Positions 53,791 to 64,000 of a stretch of 64,000 bases of DNA are shown one piece after another. Numbering within the stretch: position 1 is the first letter of the stretch; each line of letters opens with the position of its first letter. The DNA is taken from the NCBI RefSeq assembly GCF_014202645.1, contig NZ_JACHHG010000012.1, positions 1-64,000 of the forward strand, read 5' to 3'. The position numbers were made by a program, and so were the translations under genes. The notes under the pieces were generated by a model. That model had not been told where the DNA came from. It made no database searches and was given only the letters and a program-made list of their open reading frames with translations. The DNA is from Deinobacterium chartae (lineage in GTDB: Bacteria > Deinococcota > Deinococci > Deinococcales > Deinococcaceae).

Positions 53791-56700
53791 TCAGCCGTTT
53801 TCCGGCGCGCGGCTTTCTCTGGGCAGCGAGAAGTAAAAGGTCGCCCCCTCACCGGGCTGCCCCTCGGCCCACACGCGCCCGCCGTGCCGTCCCACGATGC
53901 GGCGCACGTTGGCCAGGCCGATGCCGATACCCTCGAACTCGCCCTCGCGGTGCAGGCGCTGGAACACCCCGAACAGCTTGTGCGCGTACTTGGGATCGAA
54001 GCCCACCCCGTTGTCCGCCACGCTCAGCACGATCTCGTCGCCCGCCTCGAGCGCGGAGATGCGAATGACCGCCTCGGGTCGGGTGCGCGAGTACTTCAGG
54101 GCGTTGGAGAGCAGGTTGGTCAGCACCTGCCGCAGCAGGCCGCCGTCCGCCTGCACCTGCGGAAGCGGCCCGATCTCCCAGCGCACCCGGCGCCCCATCG
54201 TCTCCGGCTCGAGGTCGCTGCGCACCAGTTCGGTCAGGGCTGCGAGGTCCACCGTCTCGAGGCGCAGCGCCTCGCGCCCCACGCGCGAGAAGGACAGCAG
54301 CTCGTCGATCAGGGCTCCCATGCGCTCGGTCGCACTCATGACGTTGTGCAAGTAGCGCGCCTCGCGCTCGGACAGGCGGTCCTCGAGCCGCTGTTCCAGA
54401 AGCCTTGCGAAGCCGAGCACGTGCCGCACCGGGGTGCGCAGGTCGTGGCTGACCGAGTACGCGAACGCCTCGAGCTCGTCGTTAAGGGCCTCGAGTTGGG
54501 CACTTTTCTGTTCGAGCAGGTGGTGCTGTTCGGCCAGGGCCGCTGCGGCGTCCGAGCGCTCGAGGGCCAGCCCCAGGTGCTGCGCGGCGGTTTCCAGCAT
54601 GGCGCGGTCGGCAGCGCCCCAGGGATGCGGCTGGTACAGGGTCACCGCCAGCACGCCGCGCGGCCTGCCGCCTGCCTGCACGGGCAGGCAGGCGCTGGCT
54701 CCCGCGTGGTCGTTGCCGTTGCGCGAAGGATCTTCCCAGGGGGCCGAGCGGCTCTGGTAGCGCGGCTGTCCGCTGCGCCACGGCAGGTAAAGGTCGCGTG
54801 TGGCCTCGAGGGGCAGGCCGTGCCGGGCGCTGTACTCGGCCAGCGGGTGCCCGAGGAAACCGGTTGCGGCCCGCAGCCGCCAGCGGTCCCCGACCGGTTC
54901 GAAATAGGTGGCGTAGCCGCCCGGCAGCAGCGACAGCACGATCTGCTGCGCACGCCGGGCGATGCGCATCGGGTCGGTTTCAAAAGCCAGGTCGCGCGAC
55001 AGCGCCGAGAACGCCTCGAGGGCGGCGGTGCGCGCTCCTAAAACCGCGTTCTGCTGCTCGAGGCGCGCGTTCGTCTCGGCCCGTTCCAGCGCCACCGCCA
55101 GTCCGCGCCCGACCGCGCGGAACACCGCGCGGTTCTCCGCGCTCCAGGCGGCCGAGTCGCGCAGCCCCAGGGCCAGCAGCGCGTACGCGCGCCCGAAGTG
55201 CCGGTTCAGCGGGTAAAAGGCGAATGCCCCGTAATCGCCGCTGGCTGCGGCGCTCGGGCCCTGCGCCGTGCGCCAGTCCTCGCAGAACAAGGCATCGGTG
55301 TTGGCCGCCGCCGAACGCAGCACCGGGTCGTCGGCGGACAGTTCGAGCGGTTCGCTGCCGGAGGGCAGCAGACCCAGCCAGTTCTGCGCCCGCCAGCGGC
55401 TGCCCTCGAGGCGGAAAAATACCGCCGCGCTGCGCTCCCCGATGGTCTGACGCAGCACCTCGAGGGCCTCGTGGACGAGGGTTTCTACCCGGGTTTCGCT
55501 GCCGGTCCGCTCGGCGAAATCCGCGAAGGCGCGCAGCGCCCGCGTGCTCGCCTCGAGCTGCGCGGTCCGCTCGCGTACCCGGCCCTCGAGCTCGGCGTTC
55601 AGTTCCTCCAGGCGGGTGCGTGCCAGCACGCGGTCGGTTACGTCGGTAATCGAACCGACCCACTCGCGCACCCGACCGTGCTCGTCGAACAGCGGAACGC
55701 CGCGCGACACCACGTACCGCCACCGGTCGCCCTCGAGGCGGCGGTGCCGTGATTCGAACGGCTGCAGGGTGTCCAAGGCCTGTTGCCAGCGCTGACGCGC
55801 TGTTTCCCGGTCATCGGGATGTACGGTCTCCAGCCAGGCCCACGGGTCGCTCTCGGTCTGCGACTCGAGGGGCTGCCTGACCTGGTACAGCCGGACCTGG
55901 CCGCTTTGCGGGTCCGAGATCCACACCTCCGAGCTGCCGGTCAGCACCAGGGCACGGTAGCGCTCCTCGCTCACGCGGCGTTCGGCAGCCTCGCGCTCGG
56001 CCTGCTCGCGCAGCTCACGCTCGAGCGCGTAGACGCGCGCACGCTCCAGCGCTCCGGCGCACAGGTCGGCGAACTCGGTCATAAAAGCGCGTTCTGGGCC
56101 GTCGAAGCCGCGCGGCTGCCCGAACTCCAGCGACAGGGCCCCGAAGGTGCGGCCGTAGGCGCGTAGCGGCAGCACGGCGACCGCCGCAGCAGACGAGTCG
56201 CTGTGCGCGTACGGATGGCACAGCAGCCGATCGGGCCGGACCAGGAACAGGGCCTGATCCTCACGGATCGCTGTGCACAGCGCGCAGCCAGCGTCGAGCG
56301 GCAGCGGCCACCGGCTGATTTCCGCGTCTCGCGGCTCGCCGTGCTGCGCGAGCACCCGGACATGAGCTCCGTCTGCATCGCGCTGTACCACCAGCACCCG
56401 CGAGCTGCCCAGCGCCGCGCGGGCCTGCTGCACGACCACCTCGAGGACCTCGCGCGGCTCGCGCGCCAGGGCCAGCTCGGAGGCGGTCTGTCGCAGGCGC
56501 TCGCCGCGCAGCTGCTGCTGGCGCCGCGCGTGCACGTCGGTGCATACGCCGTGCCAGCCGTCGGCCTCCCGCCAGCCCTGCACCGCGTACCAGCAGGCTT
56601 CCCCTTTACTCTCGAAGCACAGGTCCAGCGACCACGTGGCCGACCGCAGGGCAGAGCGCAGGTCGCGTCGGCTCGCCGGGCTCAGGTGCCGCAGCAGGTA

Positions 56701-56853
56701 AGGCCAGTGCGCGGGCAGGCGGAGCGGGGGAGCCATGTCGGGGCTGCCCTGCTGAACGCGCAGGCCCTCGCCCGGACGGTAGGTCCAGACGAAGAAGGCG
56801 GGAGGAGCTTGCCCTCCCGCCCAGGTTACTTCGGCTGTGCCGTAGCCGATCAC
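53791..56853 (-). CDS. soluble multi-sensor histidine kinase (PAS-like, three GAF-like, HisKA, HATPase)
   Basis: 1020 residues from GTG 56853 (six bases after TAGTCT, leaderless). No membrane segments. Probable order: a divergent N-terminal sensor (1-110); GAF 1 (about 125-275, with a Cys pair in DAGCALCTAI); coiled coil; PAS with PAC (about 300-410, ending EWVGSITDVTDR); a long coiled coil; GAF 2 (about 440-590); GAF 3 (about 600-760). HisKA follows with SVSHDLRTPVRHVLGF (His near residue 801), then HATPase with NLLSNALKYS, VADNGVGFDPKY and GIGIGLANVRRIV. The kinase part resembles bacteriophytochrome-type kinases. No response regulator is next to it. The signal is unknown. Confidence 0.92.
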   Translation of the reverse strand: MIGYGTAEVTWAGGQAPPAFFVWTYRPGEGLRVQQGSPDMAPPLRLPAHWPYLLRHLSPASRRDLRSALRSATWSLDLCFESKGEACWYAVQGWREADGWHGVCTDVHARRQQQLRGERLRQTASELALAREPREVLEVVVQQARAALGSSRVLVVQRDADGAHVRVLAQHGEPRDAEISRWPLPLDAGCALCTAIREDQALFLVRPDRLLCHPYAHSDSSAAAVAVLPLRAYGRTFGALSLEFGQPRGFDGPERAFMTEFADLCAGALERARVYALERELREQAEREAAERRVSEERYRALVLTGSSEVWISDPQSGQVRLYQVRQPLESQTESDPWAWLETVHPDDRETARQRWQQALDTLQPFESRHRRLEGDRWRYVVSRGVPLFDEHGRVREWVGSITDVTDRVLARTRLEELNAELEGRVRERTAQLEASTRALRAFADFAERTGSETRVETLVHEALEVLRQTIGERSAAVFFRLEGSRWRAQNWLGLLPSGSEPLELSADDPVLRSAAANTDALFCEDWRTAQGPSAAASGDYGAFAFYPLNRHFGRAYALLALGLRDSAAWSAENRAVFRAVGRGLAVALERAETNARLEQQNAVLGARTAALEAFSALSRDLAFETDPMRIARRAQQIVLSLLPGGYATYFEPVGDRWRLRAATGFLGHPLAEYSARHGLPLEATRDLYLPWRSGQPRYQSRSAPWEDPSRNGNDHAGASACLPVQAGGRPRGVLAVTLYQPHPWGAADRAMLETAAQHLGLALERSDAAAALAEQHHLLEQKSAQLEALNDELEAFAYSVSHDLRTPVRHVLGFARLLEQRLEDRLSEREARYLHNVMSATERMGALIDELLSFSRVGREALRLETVDLAALTELVRSDLEPETMGRRVRWEIGPLPQVQADGGLLRQVLTNLLSNALKYSRTRPEAVIRISALEAGDEIVLSVADNGVGFDPKYAHKLFGVFQRLHREGEFEGIGIGLANVRRIVGRHGGRVWAEGQPGEGATFYFSLPRESRAPENG

Positions 56854-56934
56854 GCGTTCAGACTAGCAACTCCAGTCTATGAGAGGCTCTGACGAGGTTA
56901 AACACGGGTTTATTCAATTGTGCGTGCAGGCCGT

Positions 56935-57249
56935 TTACAGCGCGATGTCCAGGCCGCTGAGGCATTCTTCGGCGATGGCGCGCGCCAGCGGATCACGGGT
57001 CGAGCGGGCGTACGAGATGCCCAGGTGCAAGCTCTCGAGGGCCACGTCACGGTTGTCAATGGCCAGGGTCTGGTAGTAGGCCAGGTGCGTATGGGCCAGC
57101 AGAACGTCGCGGGTCCGCTCGGGCGGCAGGGTCTTGAGCAGTTGCAGGGCCCGGTTGTACTCCTGCAGGGCCCGCTGGCTCTCGCCGCTGATCGCCAGGT
57201 CGCGACCGCGCTTGAGGTGCTGGGCTGCGGTGAGGTAAGCGGGGCGCAT
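56935..57249 (-). CDS. small TPR-like protein
   Basis: 104 residues, wholly helical, with one recognisable tetratricopeptide unit (AISGESQRALQEYNRALQLL) and two degenerate ones. It probably mediates protein contacts. ATG 57249 is six bases after a TAAACT box, indicating a leaderless mRNA. It lies between the kinase and pnp, with spacers of about 80 and 160 bases, so it is probably its own unit. Confidence 0.75.
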   Translation of the reverse strand: MRPAYLTAAQHLKRGRDLAISGESQRALQEYNRALQLLKTLPPERTRDVLLAHTHLAYYQTLAIDNRDVALESLHLGISYARSTRDPLARAIAEECLSGLDIAL

Positions 57250-57328
57250 GCGGACAGTTTAGCAGTAAGGCGGTGCCCGTTAGGCCTGCCTGGTCGCCCC
57301 GCTTGGAGAGCGGAGACCGCAAAAGCAG

Positions 57329-57362
57329 GAGTGCAGGATTCCCATGTGGGAATCCTGCACTC
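57329..57362 (-). terminator. terminator of pnp
   Basis: GAGTGCAGGATTCCCA (57329-57344) pairs perfectly with 57347-57362 over 16 bp with a two-base tip. On the minus strand it is followed by CTGCTTTTGC. Confidence 0.85.
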
Positions 57363-57409
57363 GGTTCGCTGCCGGAGCCAGAACCCAGACAACGGACGTC
57401 TGAACGCGC

Positions 57410-59554
<2,145 letters not shown>

Positions 59555-59781
59555 TCGGTTCAGTCTACACCAGCTTCCAGGCCCCTTTTGCCATGTGAGT
59601 GACGCTTGGAGCGCGCTGGATGCCCGGAACTCCCGAACAGGCTCATCCGTATCCGGAAGCAGATCCCTTAACTGTCACGGGCCGCTGTGCGGGCGGTGAC
59701 CCCCGTGCACCTCGAGGGGGCAGGTGGCACAATAAGGCGATCCCGTTCACAAACCGTGCCCGACTCCTGGAAGGACTGCTC

Positions 59782-60639
59782 TTGACCGTACGCTGGATCA
59801 CCTACCAACGCGAGCGTTTTCCGCTGGTCGCCCACCTGCCGCTGGTCGCGCTGATCACGCTGTGTGCGCTGGCGTTCAGCGCGCCCGCCTTTCCGCCGGC
59901 TGCCCTGACCGTGGCGGCCATCGCCTGCACGCTGCTGCTGTTTTTCGAGCTGCGCGTCCTGGACGAGTTCAAGGACTACGCCGACGATCTGGCGCACCGT
60001 CCCTACCGTCCGGTGCCGCGCGGGCTGGTGACCCTGCGCGAGCTGGGCCAAGCGGGCCTGGCCGCGGCGGCGGTGCAGCTGCTGCTGACCGTGCTGCTGC
60101 GCCCGCAGGCCCTGGGGTTGCTGCTGCTGGTGTGGGCCTATATGGGGCTGATGGCCCGCGAGTTTTTCGTGCCGGCGTGGCTCAAGGCCCGCCCGCTCCC
60201 GTACCTGCTCTCGCACCTGGCGGTCGTTCCCCTGATCGTGCTGTTCGCCTCGAGCTGGGCGTGGCTGCCGGGCCCACCGCCCGAGCGACTCGGCGGGCTG
60301 CTGCTGGTCAGCCTGCTGGCCGGAGCGCTGCTCGAGCTGGGCCGCAAGCTGCGCGCTCCCGGCGACGAGGAGGCGGGCGTGCAGACCTACAGCGCGCTGT
60401 GGGGCCTGCGGCGGGCCCTGGCCGCGTGGCTGGCCTTGGCCGCTGCGGGCGTCCTCGCCGCGGCCCTCACCGCGCAGAGCCTCGCGCTGCTCGCCGCAGG
60501 CGCGGCGGCATGGCTGCTGCTGCTGGCGCTGGCCCGGCGCGCGGCCCTCGAGGCCACCCGACGCCGGGTAAAGCCCTTCGAGCTCTTTTCGGCGCTGTGG
60601 ATTGCAGGCCTGTACCTGGGGTTGGGGGTGAGGGCATGA
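59782..60639 (+). CDS. UbiA-family integral membrane transferase
   Basis: 285 residues from TTG 59782, chosen because TGGAAGGA lies seven bases upstream. About eight to nine helices. First Asp motif: LDEFKDYADDLAHRPYRPVP, then RGLVTL (canonical DxxKDxxxD plus RP-VPRG); second motif: APGDEEAGVQTYSALWG. UbiA enzymes join a prenyl (or other pyrophosphate-activated lipid) to an acceptor inside the membrane. The first position of motif 1 is Leu, not the usual Asn, so the donor may differ. Its stop overlaps the next gene's ATG, the first link of a three-gene coupled cluster. Confidence 0.85.
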   Translation: MTVRWITYQRERFPLVAHLPLVALITLCALAFSAPAFPPAALTVAAIACTLLLFFELRVLDEFKDYADDLAHRPYRPVPRGLVTLRELGQAGLAAAAVQLLLTVLLRPQALGLLLLVWAYMGLMAREFFVPAWLKARPLPYLLSHLAVVPLIVLFASSWAWLPGPPPERLGGLLLVSLLAGALLELGRKLRAPGDEEAGVQTYSALWGLRRALAAWLALAAAGVLAAALTAQSLALLAAGAAAWLLLLALARRAALEATRRRVKPFELFSALWIAGLYLGLGVRA

Positions 60640-63140
60640 GCGTGGTGCTGAGCCCGCGAGCAGCGCGGTATGCCCCGGTGGGCGGCAAGGCCCGCGCGCT
60701 GGCCGAGCTGGGCGCAGCTTTTCCGGTGCCCGAATGGGTGGTTATCACCCCGCAGGCCTTCACGCTCAGCCTCAGCCCGCAGCGGCGCGCGGCCCTCGAG
60801 GCGGGCGAGTTCGAGGCGGCCTTCGCGGGCCTCGAGCTGGACGCGGCGGTGCGGCGCGAGCTCGAGGCCGCGCTCGCCCGCCTGCCCGCCTCGAGTGCGG
60901 GCTGGGCGGTGCGCTCGAGTGCCCTGGAGGAAGACGGCGCGGCGCACTCGTTCGCCGGGCAGTTCGAGAGCTACCTGTCGGTGCCCCGCGACGCGGTGGC
61001 GGCGCGGGTGGTGGACGTGTGGCGCTCGGGCTTCGCGCGGCGCGCGGCCCACTACCGCGCCTCGAGGGGCCTGGCGGGGACGCCGCAGGTCCCGGCGGTG
61101 ATCGTGCAGCGCATGGTGCCCGCCGAGGTGGCCGGGGTGGCCTTCGCGGCCGACCCGGTCAGCTCGGACCCGGACGTGACGGTGATCTCGGCGGTGCGCG
61201 GGCTGGGCGACCGGCTGGTGTCCGGTCTCGAGGAAGGCCAGACCTACCGCCTGCGCGGTGAGACCCCCGAGGACCTGCCCGCCGGGGCGCTGCTGAACGC
61301 GGCGGGCGTGCGGGCCGTGGCCGCGCTCGCCCGCCGCGCCTCGGACCACTTCGGCAGCCCGCAGGACATCGAGTGGGCCATGGCGGAGCGGCGGCTGTAC
61401 CTGCTGCAGTCGCGGCCCATCACCACCCTCGAGGAGGTGACGTGGTGGGACAACTCCAACATCGTGGAGAGCTACTCGGGCGTGACCACCCCGCTGACCT
61501 TCTCCTTCGCGCACCGCGCCTACGCATCGGTGTACCGCCGCTTCTGCGCCCTGCTGGGGGTGCCGCGCGGGGTGATCGCCGCCGAAGGGCACACCTTTGA
61601 TCGCATGATCGGGCTGGTGCGCGGCCGGGTGTACTACAACCTGGGCCAGTGGTACCGGGTGCTCGCGCTGCTGCCGGGCTTCTCGGTCAACCGGGCTTTT
61701 ATGGAGCAGATGATGGGCGTGGCCGAGACCATGCCGCGCGGCCTGCGGCTGCGCACCTCGCGCTCGAAGCTGCTCGACGCGCTGTACCTGCTGCGCACCG
61801 CCGCCGGACTGCTGTACGCCCACCTCGCCCTGCCCGCGTACCGGAGGGCTTTCGAGCGCCGCCTGCGGCGGGTGCTGCGCCCGCCCGAGCCGCCCCTCGA
61901 GCGCCGCTCGTTCGAGGCGCTGGCGCGCTACTACCGCGAACTCGAGGGGCAACTGCTGGGCCGCTGGGATGCCCCGATCGTCAACGACTTTTTCGCGATG
62001 GTCTTTTACGGCGTGCTGCGCCGCCTGTGCGAGCGCTGGCTTCAGGACGCGGACGGCTCGCTGCAAAACGACCTGATCGGCGACGAGGGCGGCATGATCT
62101 CGGCCGAACCCGCCGAGCGCCTGCGGCGCATGGCGGCCCTGCTGCGCGCCGAGCCGGACCTCGCGCGCGTGCTGCACGCGGGCGACTGGCCGCAGGTGCG
62201 CGCGGCCCTGGCGGACCACCCGGCGCTGCGCGCCGAGTTCGACGCGTACCTCGCGCGCTTCGGGGACCGCTGCGTGAACGAACTCAAGCTCGAGAGCCCC
62301 ACGCTCGAGGACGACCCGCTGCTGCTGGCCCGGACCATCGCGCACATGAGCCGCCTCGAGGTGCCTTCCCGCGCGCCGGGCGCGCGCCGCGCGGCCGCCG
62401 AGGAACGGGCCGCGCGGCAGCTGAGCGGCTGGAAACGCCCGGTGTTCGCGTGGGTGCTGCGCGAGGCGCGCGCCCGCGTGCGCGACCGCGAGAACCTGCG
62501 TTTCGAGCGCACCCGGGTGTTCGGTCGGGCGCGGCGCATCGTGCGTGCCATGGGCAGTCGTCTGGCCGAGCGTGGCCTGCTCGATTCCCCGCAGGACGTG
62601 TTCTACCTCGAGGTGCGCGACCTGCTCGGTTACGCCGAGGGTACGGCCGCCGCCGCCGACCTCGCCGGGCTGGCGCGGGTACGGCGCGCCGAGTTCGAGC
62701 GTTACGCCCGCCTGCCCGACCCGCCGCGCCGTTTCCGCACGGTGGGCAGCGTGTACGCCGCGCCGCTCGAGGACCTCGAGGGGCCGGACGCGGGCGACCC
62801 CACCCTGCGGCGCGGGGTGGCCTGCTCGCCGGGGGTGGTGCGCGGTCCGGTGCGGGTGGTGCGCGATCCGCGCGAGGTGCAGCTGGACAGCCCGGCCATT
62901 TTGGTCGCCGAACGCACCGATCCGGGCTGGATCATCGTGCTGCCGCTGGCGCGCGCGCTGATCGTCGAGCGCGGCAGCCTGCTGTCGCATTCGGCCATCG
63001 TGGCGCGCGAACTCGGGATTCCCGGGGTGGTGTCCCTCGAGGGGGCCACCCGCTGGCTGCGTGACGGCGACGAGGTCGAGATCGACGGGGGGCTGGGCAC
63101 CGTGCGCCTGCTGCGCCGCGCCGGGGAGGTGAACGCGTGA
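60636..63140 (+). CDS. PEP-synthase/rifampin-phosphotransferase-like dikinase
   Basis: 834 residues from ATG 60636, overlapping the UbiA gene by four bases. Domains in order: an ATP-grasp pyruvate phosphate dikinase N-terminal domain at 1-270 (GGKARALAELGAAFPVPEW, AVRSSALEEDGAAHSFAGQF, DIEWAMAERRLYLLQSRPIT); a large helical middle region at 270-720; and a swivelling His domain at 745-834 (ERGSLLSHSAIVARELGIPG, His near 785). There is no PEP-binding barrel. This is the layout of rifampin phosphotransferase: ATP phosphorylates an acceptor held by the middle domain, releasing AMP and phosphate. Here the acceptor may be a lipid or the product of its neighbours, not a drug. Confidence 0.85.
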   Translation: MSVVLSPRAARYAPVGGKARALAELGAAFPVPEWVVITPQAFTLSLSPQRRAALEAGEFEAAFAGLELDAAVRRELEAALARLPASSAGWAVRSSALEEDGAAHSFAGQFESYLSVPRDAVAARVVDVWRSGFARRAAHYRASRGLAGTPQVPAVIVQRMVPAEVAGVAFAADPVSSDPDVTVISAVRGLGDRLVSGLEEGQTYRLRGETPEDLPAGALLNAAGVRAVAALARRASDHFGSPQDIEWAMAERRLYLLQSRPITTLEEVTWWDNSNIVESYSGVTTPLTFSFAHRAYASVYRRFCALLGVPRGVIAAEGHTFDRMIGLVRGRVYYNLGQWYRVLALLPGFSVNRAFMEQMMGVAETMPRGLRLRTSRSKLLDALYLLRTAAGLLYAHLALPAYRRAFERRLRRVLRPPEPPLERRSFEALARYYRELEGQLLGRWDAPIVNDFFAMVFYGVLRRLCERWLQDADGSLQNDLIGDEGGMISAEPAERLRRMAALLRAEPDLARVLHAGDWPQVRAALADHPALRAEFDAYLARFGDRCVNELKLESPTLEDDPLLLARTIAHMSRLEVPSRAPGARRAAAEERAARQLSGWKRPVFAWVLREARARVRDRENLRFERTRVFGRARRIVRAMGSRLAERGLLDSPQDVFYLEVRDLLGYAEGTAAAADLAGLARVRRAEFERYARLPDPPRRFRTVGSVYAAPLEDLEGPDAGDPTLRRGVACSPGVVRGPVRVVRDPREVQLDSPAILVAERTDPGWIIVLPLARALIVERGSLLSHSAIVARELGIPGVVSLEGATRWLRDGDEVEIDGGLGTVRLLRRAGEVNA

Positions 63141-64000
63141 TCGCCACGCGGCCGCGCAGCGAGGTCGCGAGCAGGGCCGATTTCTCGTGCGTGCGCTACG
63201 CGCAGGTGTGGGAGGACGCCGACGTGCTGCTGGCGGGGCTGGACGTGCAGCCCGGCGACCGCTGCCTGTCGATCGCCTCGGCGGGCGACAACGCGCTGGC
63301 CCTGCTCACGCGCCGCCCGGAACGGGTGGTGGCCGTAGACCTCTCGGCGGCGCAGCTACACTGCCTGGAGCTGCGGGTGGCGGCCCTGTCGGTGCTGACC
63401 CACCCCGAGCTGCTCGAACTGGTGGGGGCGCGCCCCAGCCGCCGGCGGACCGAGCTGTACGCCCGCTGCCGCGCCCTGCTCTCGCCGGACGCGCGGCGCT
63501 TCTGGGACGCGCGTCCGCGCGCGGTCGAGGGCGGCATCGGCGGGGCCGGGAAGTTCGAGGCGTACTTCGCGCTGTTTCGCCGCGCGGTGCTGCCGCTGCT
63601 GCTTTCGCGGCGGCAGGTTGCCGCGCTGCTCGAGCCCAGGTCGCCCGCCGCGCGCCGGGCCTTCTTCGAGCGCGAGGTGAACACCTGGCGTTTCCGGCTG
63701 CTGTTCCGCGCCTTTTTCTCGCGCGCGCTCATGGGCCGTCTGGGCCGCGATCCGGCCTTCTTCCGCTACGTGCGGGGCACGGTCTCCGGGCGTATCCGTC
63801 AGCGCGCCGAGTACGCCCTGACCGCGCTGGACCCGGCCGACAACCCCTACCTGAGCTGGATCCTGACCGGGCACTACGGGCGGGCGCTGCCGCTATGGCT
63901 GCGGCCCGAGCACTTCGAGACCCTGCGCGCGCACCTGGGCTGCCTCGAGTGGCAGCGGGCCTCGCTCGAGGATTACCTCGAGGCGGCCGGGCCGCGCAGC
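63137..64000 (+). CDS. BtaA-like (DUF3419) SAM-dependent 3-amino-3-carboxypropyl transferase, cut by the window end
   Basis: Frame open from GTG 63137, which overlaps the previous stop as GTGA, through base 64000 (288 codons so far). N-terminal RYAQVWEDADVLLAGLDVQP, CLSIASAGDNALALLTRRP, VVAVDLSAAQLHCLELRVAA and the following helix match the BtaA/DUF3419 SAM-binding core; the usual NPAQ after VDL is SAAQ here. BtaA moves the aminocarboxypropyl group of SAM onto diacylglycerol to make diacylglyceryl-homoserine, the precursor of betaine lipids. The tight overlap with the dikinase and UbiA genes points to one pathway. Confidence 0.82.
   Translation, partial: MIATRPRSEVASRADFSCVRYAQVWEDADVLLAGLDVQPGDRCLSIASAGDNALALLTRRPERVVAVDLSAAQLHCLELRVAALSVLTHPELLELVGARPSRRRTELYARCRALLSPDARRFWDARPRAVEGGIGGAGKFEAYFALFRRAVLPLLLSRRQVAALLEPRSPAARRAFFEREVNTWRFRLLFRAFFSRALMGRLGRDPAFFRYVRGTVSGRIRQRAEYALTALDPADNPYLSWILTGHYGRALPLWLRPEHFETLRAHLGCLEWQRASLEDYLEAAGPRS

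Noticed and set aside
60387-62990. Minus-strand frame of 867 codons opposite the UbiA and dikinase genes
   Set aside because: His/Gln/Arg/Ala-rich shadow; the plus-strand genes show clear family motifs and overlapping starts.
60636-63140. Calling the dikinase a true PEP synthase (ppsA)
   Set aside because: It has the ATP-grasp and His domains but lacks the C-terminal PEP-binding barrel, and its middle region is the size and position of the rifampin-binding domain in Rph enzymes.

Overview
The window looks like a chromosomal segment from a member of the Deinococcus-Thermus group, most likely Deinococcaceae. The DNA is GC-rich and the gene content is mostly housekeeping. Many genes have a -10 box only 5-8 bases before the start codon, which is the leaderless-mRNA arrangement known from Deinococcus. 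I found no tRNA, rRNA, CRISPR array, insertion sequence or prophage. The palindrome CCTCGAGG is scattered through genes and spacers on a scale far above chance.

Layout. 1-7.9 kb: the least conserved part, with orphan and lipoprotein genes, a decayed TetR/SMR-efflux pair and a gene-free, relatively AT-rich 1.6 kb stretch. 7.9-31.6 kb: mixed housekeeping genes (ABC ATPase, serS, gatC, a SAM-riboswitch-controlled metY-like gene, two LysR regulators, Rrf2 regulator, cation/proton antiporter, rsmD-coaD, nitronate monooxygenase-like, mobA, S9 peptidase, acyltransferase, a PlsY-like protein fused to an acyl-ACP-reductase-like dehydrogenase, two tandem phosphoribosyltransferases, two phosphatases). 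31.8-35.2 kb: a phosphonate/phosphite-type ABC transporter (phnD-phnC-phnE) whose permease carries a long extra N-terminal region. 36.5-39.7 kb: leuCDB. 39.7-45.5 kb: small accessory genes, including two broken genes and a DeoR regulator divergent from a NudK-like hydrolase. 45.7-53.7 kb: ilvD, a phosphodiesterase-like gene, and the operon ilvB-ilvN-ilvC-leuA, all on the minus strand. 53.8-59.6 kb: a large soluble multi-GAF histidine kinase, a small TPR-like protein and pnp. 59.8-64 kb: an overlapping cluster of a UbiA-type membrane transferase, a rifampin-phosphotransferase-like enzyme and a BtaA-like (DUF3419) SAM-dependent transferase that runs off the end.

How the genes work together. Nearly the whole branched-chain amino acid pathway is here (ilvB, ilvN, ilvC, ilvD, leuA, leuB, leuC, leuD). 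The plus-strand leuCDB unit and the minus-strand ilvBNC-leuA unit each begin with a short leader peptide rich in Leu or Ile/Val/Leu codons. Each leader is followed by an intrinsic terminator and has a competing antiterminator pairing, so both units look attenuation-controlled. In both, the leader peptide itself appears to start at the 5' end of a leaderless transcript.

The best candidates for something undescribed are (1) the UbiA/Rph-like/BtaA-like cluster, which reads like a lipid-modification pathway; (2) leaderless leader-peptide attenuators; (3) the PlsY-acyl-reductase fusion, which could feed the unusual alkylamine lipids known from Deinococcus; and (4) the genome-wide CCTCGAGG signal. 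All calls come from reading the sequence; no database search was run.
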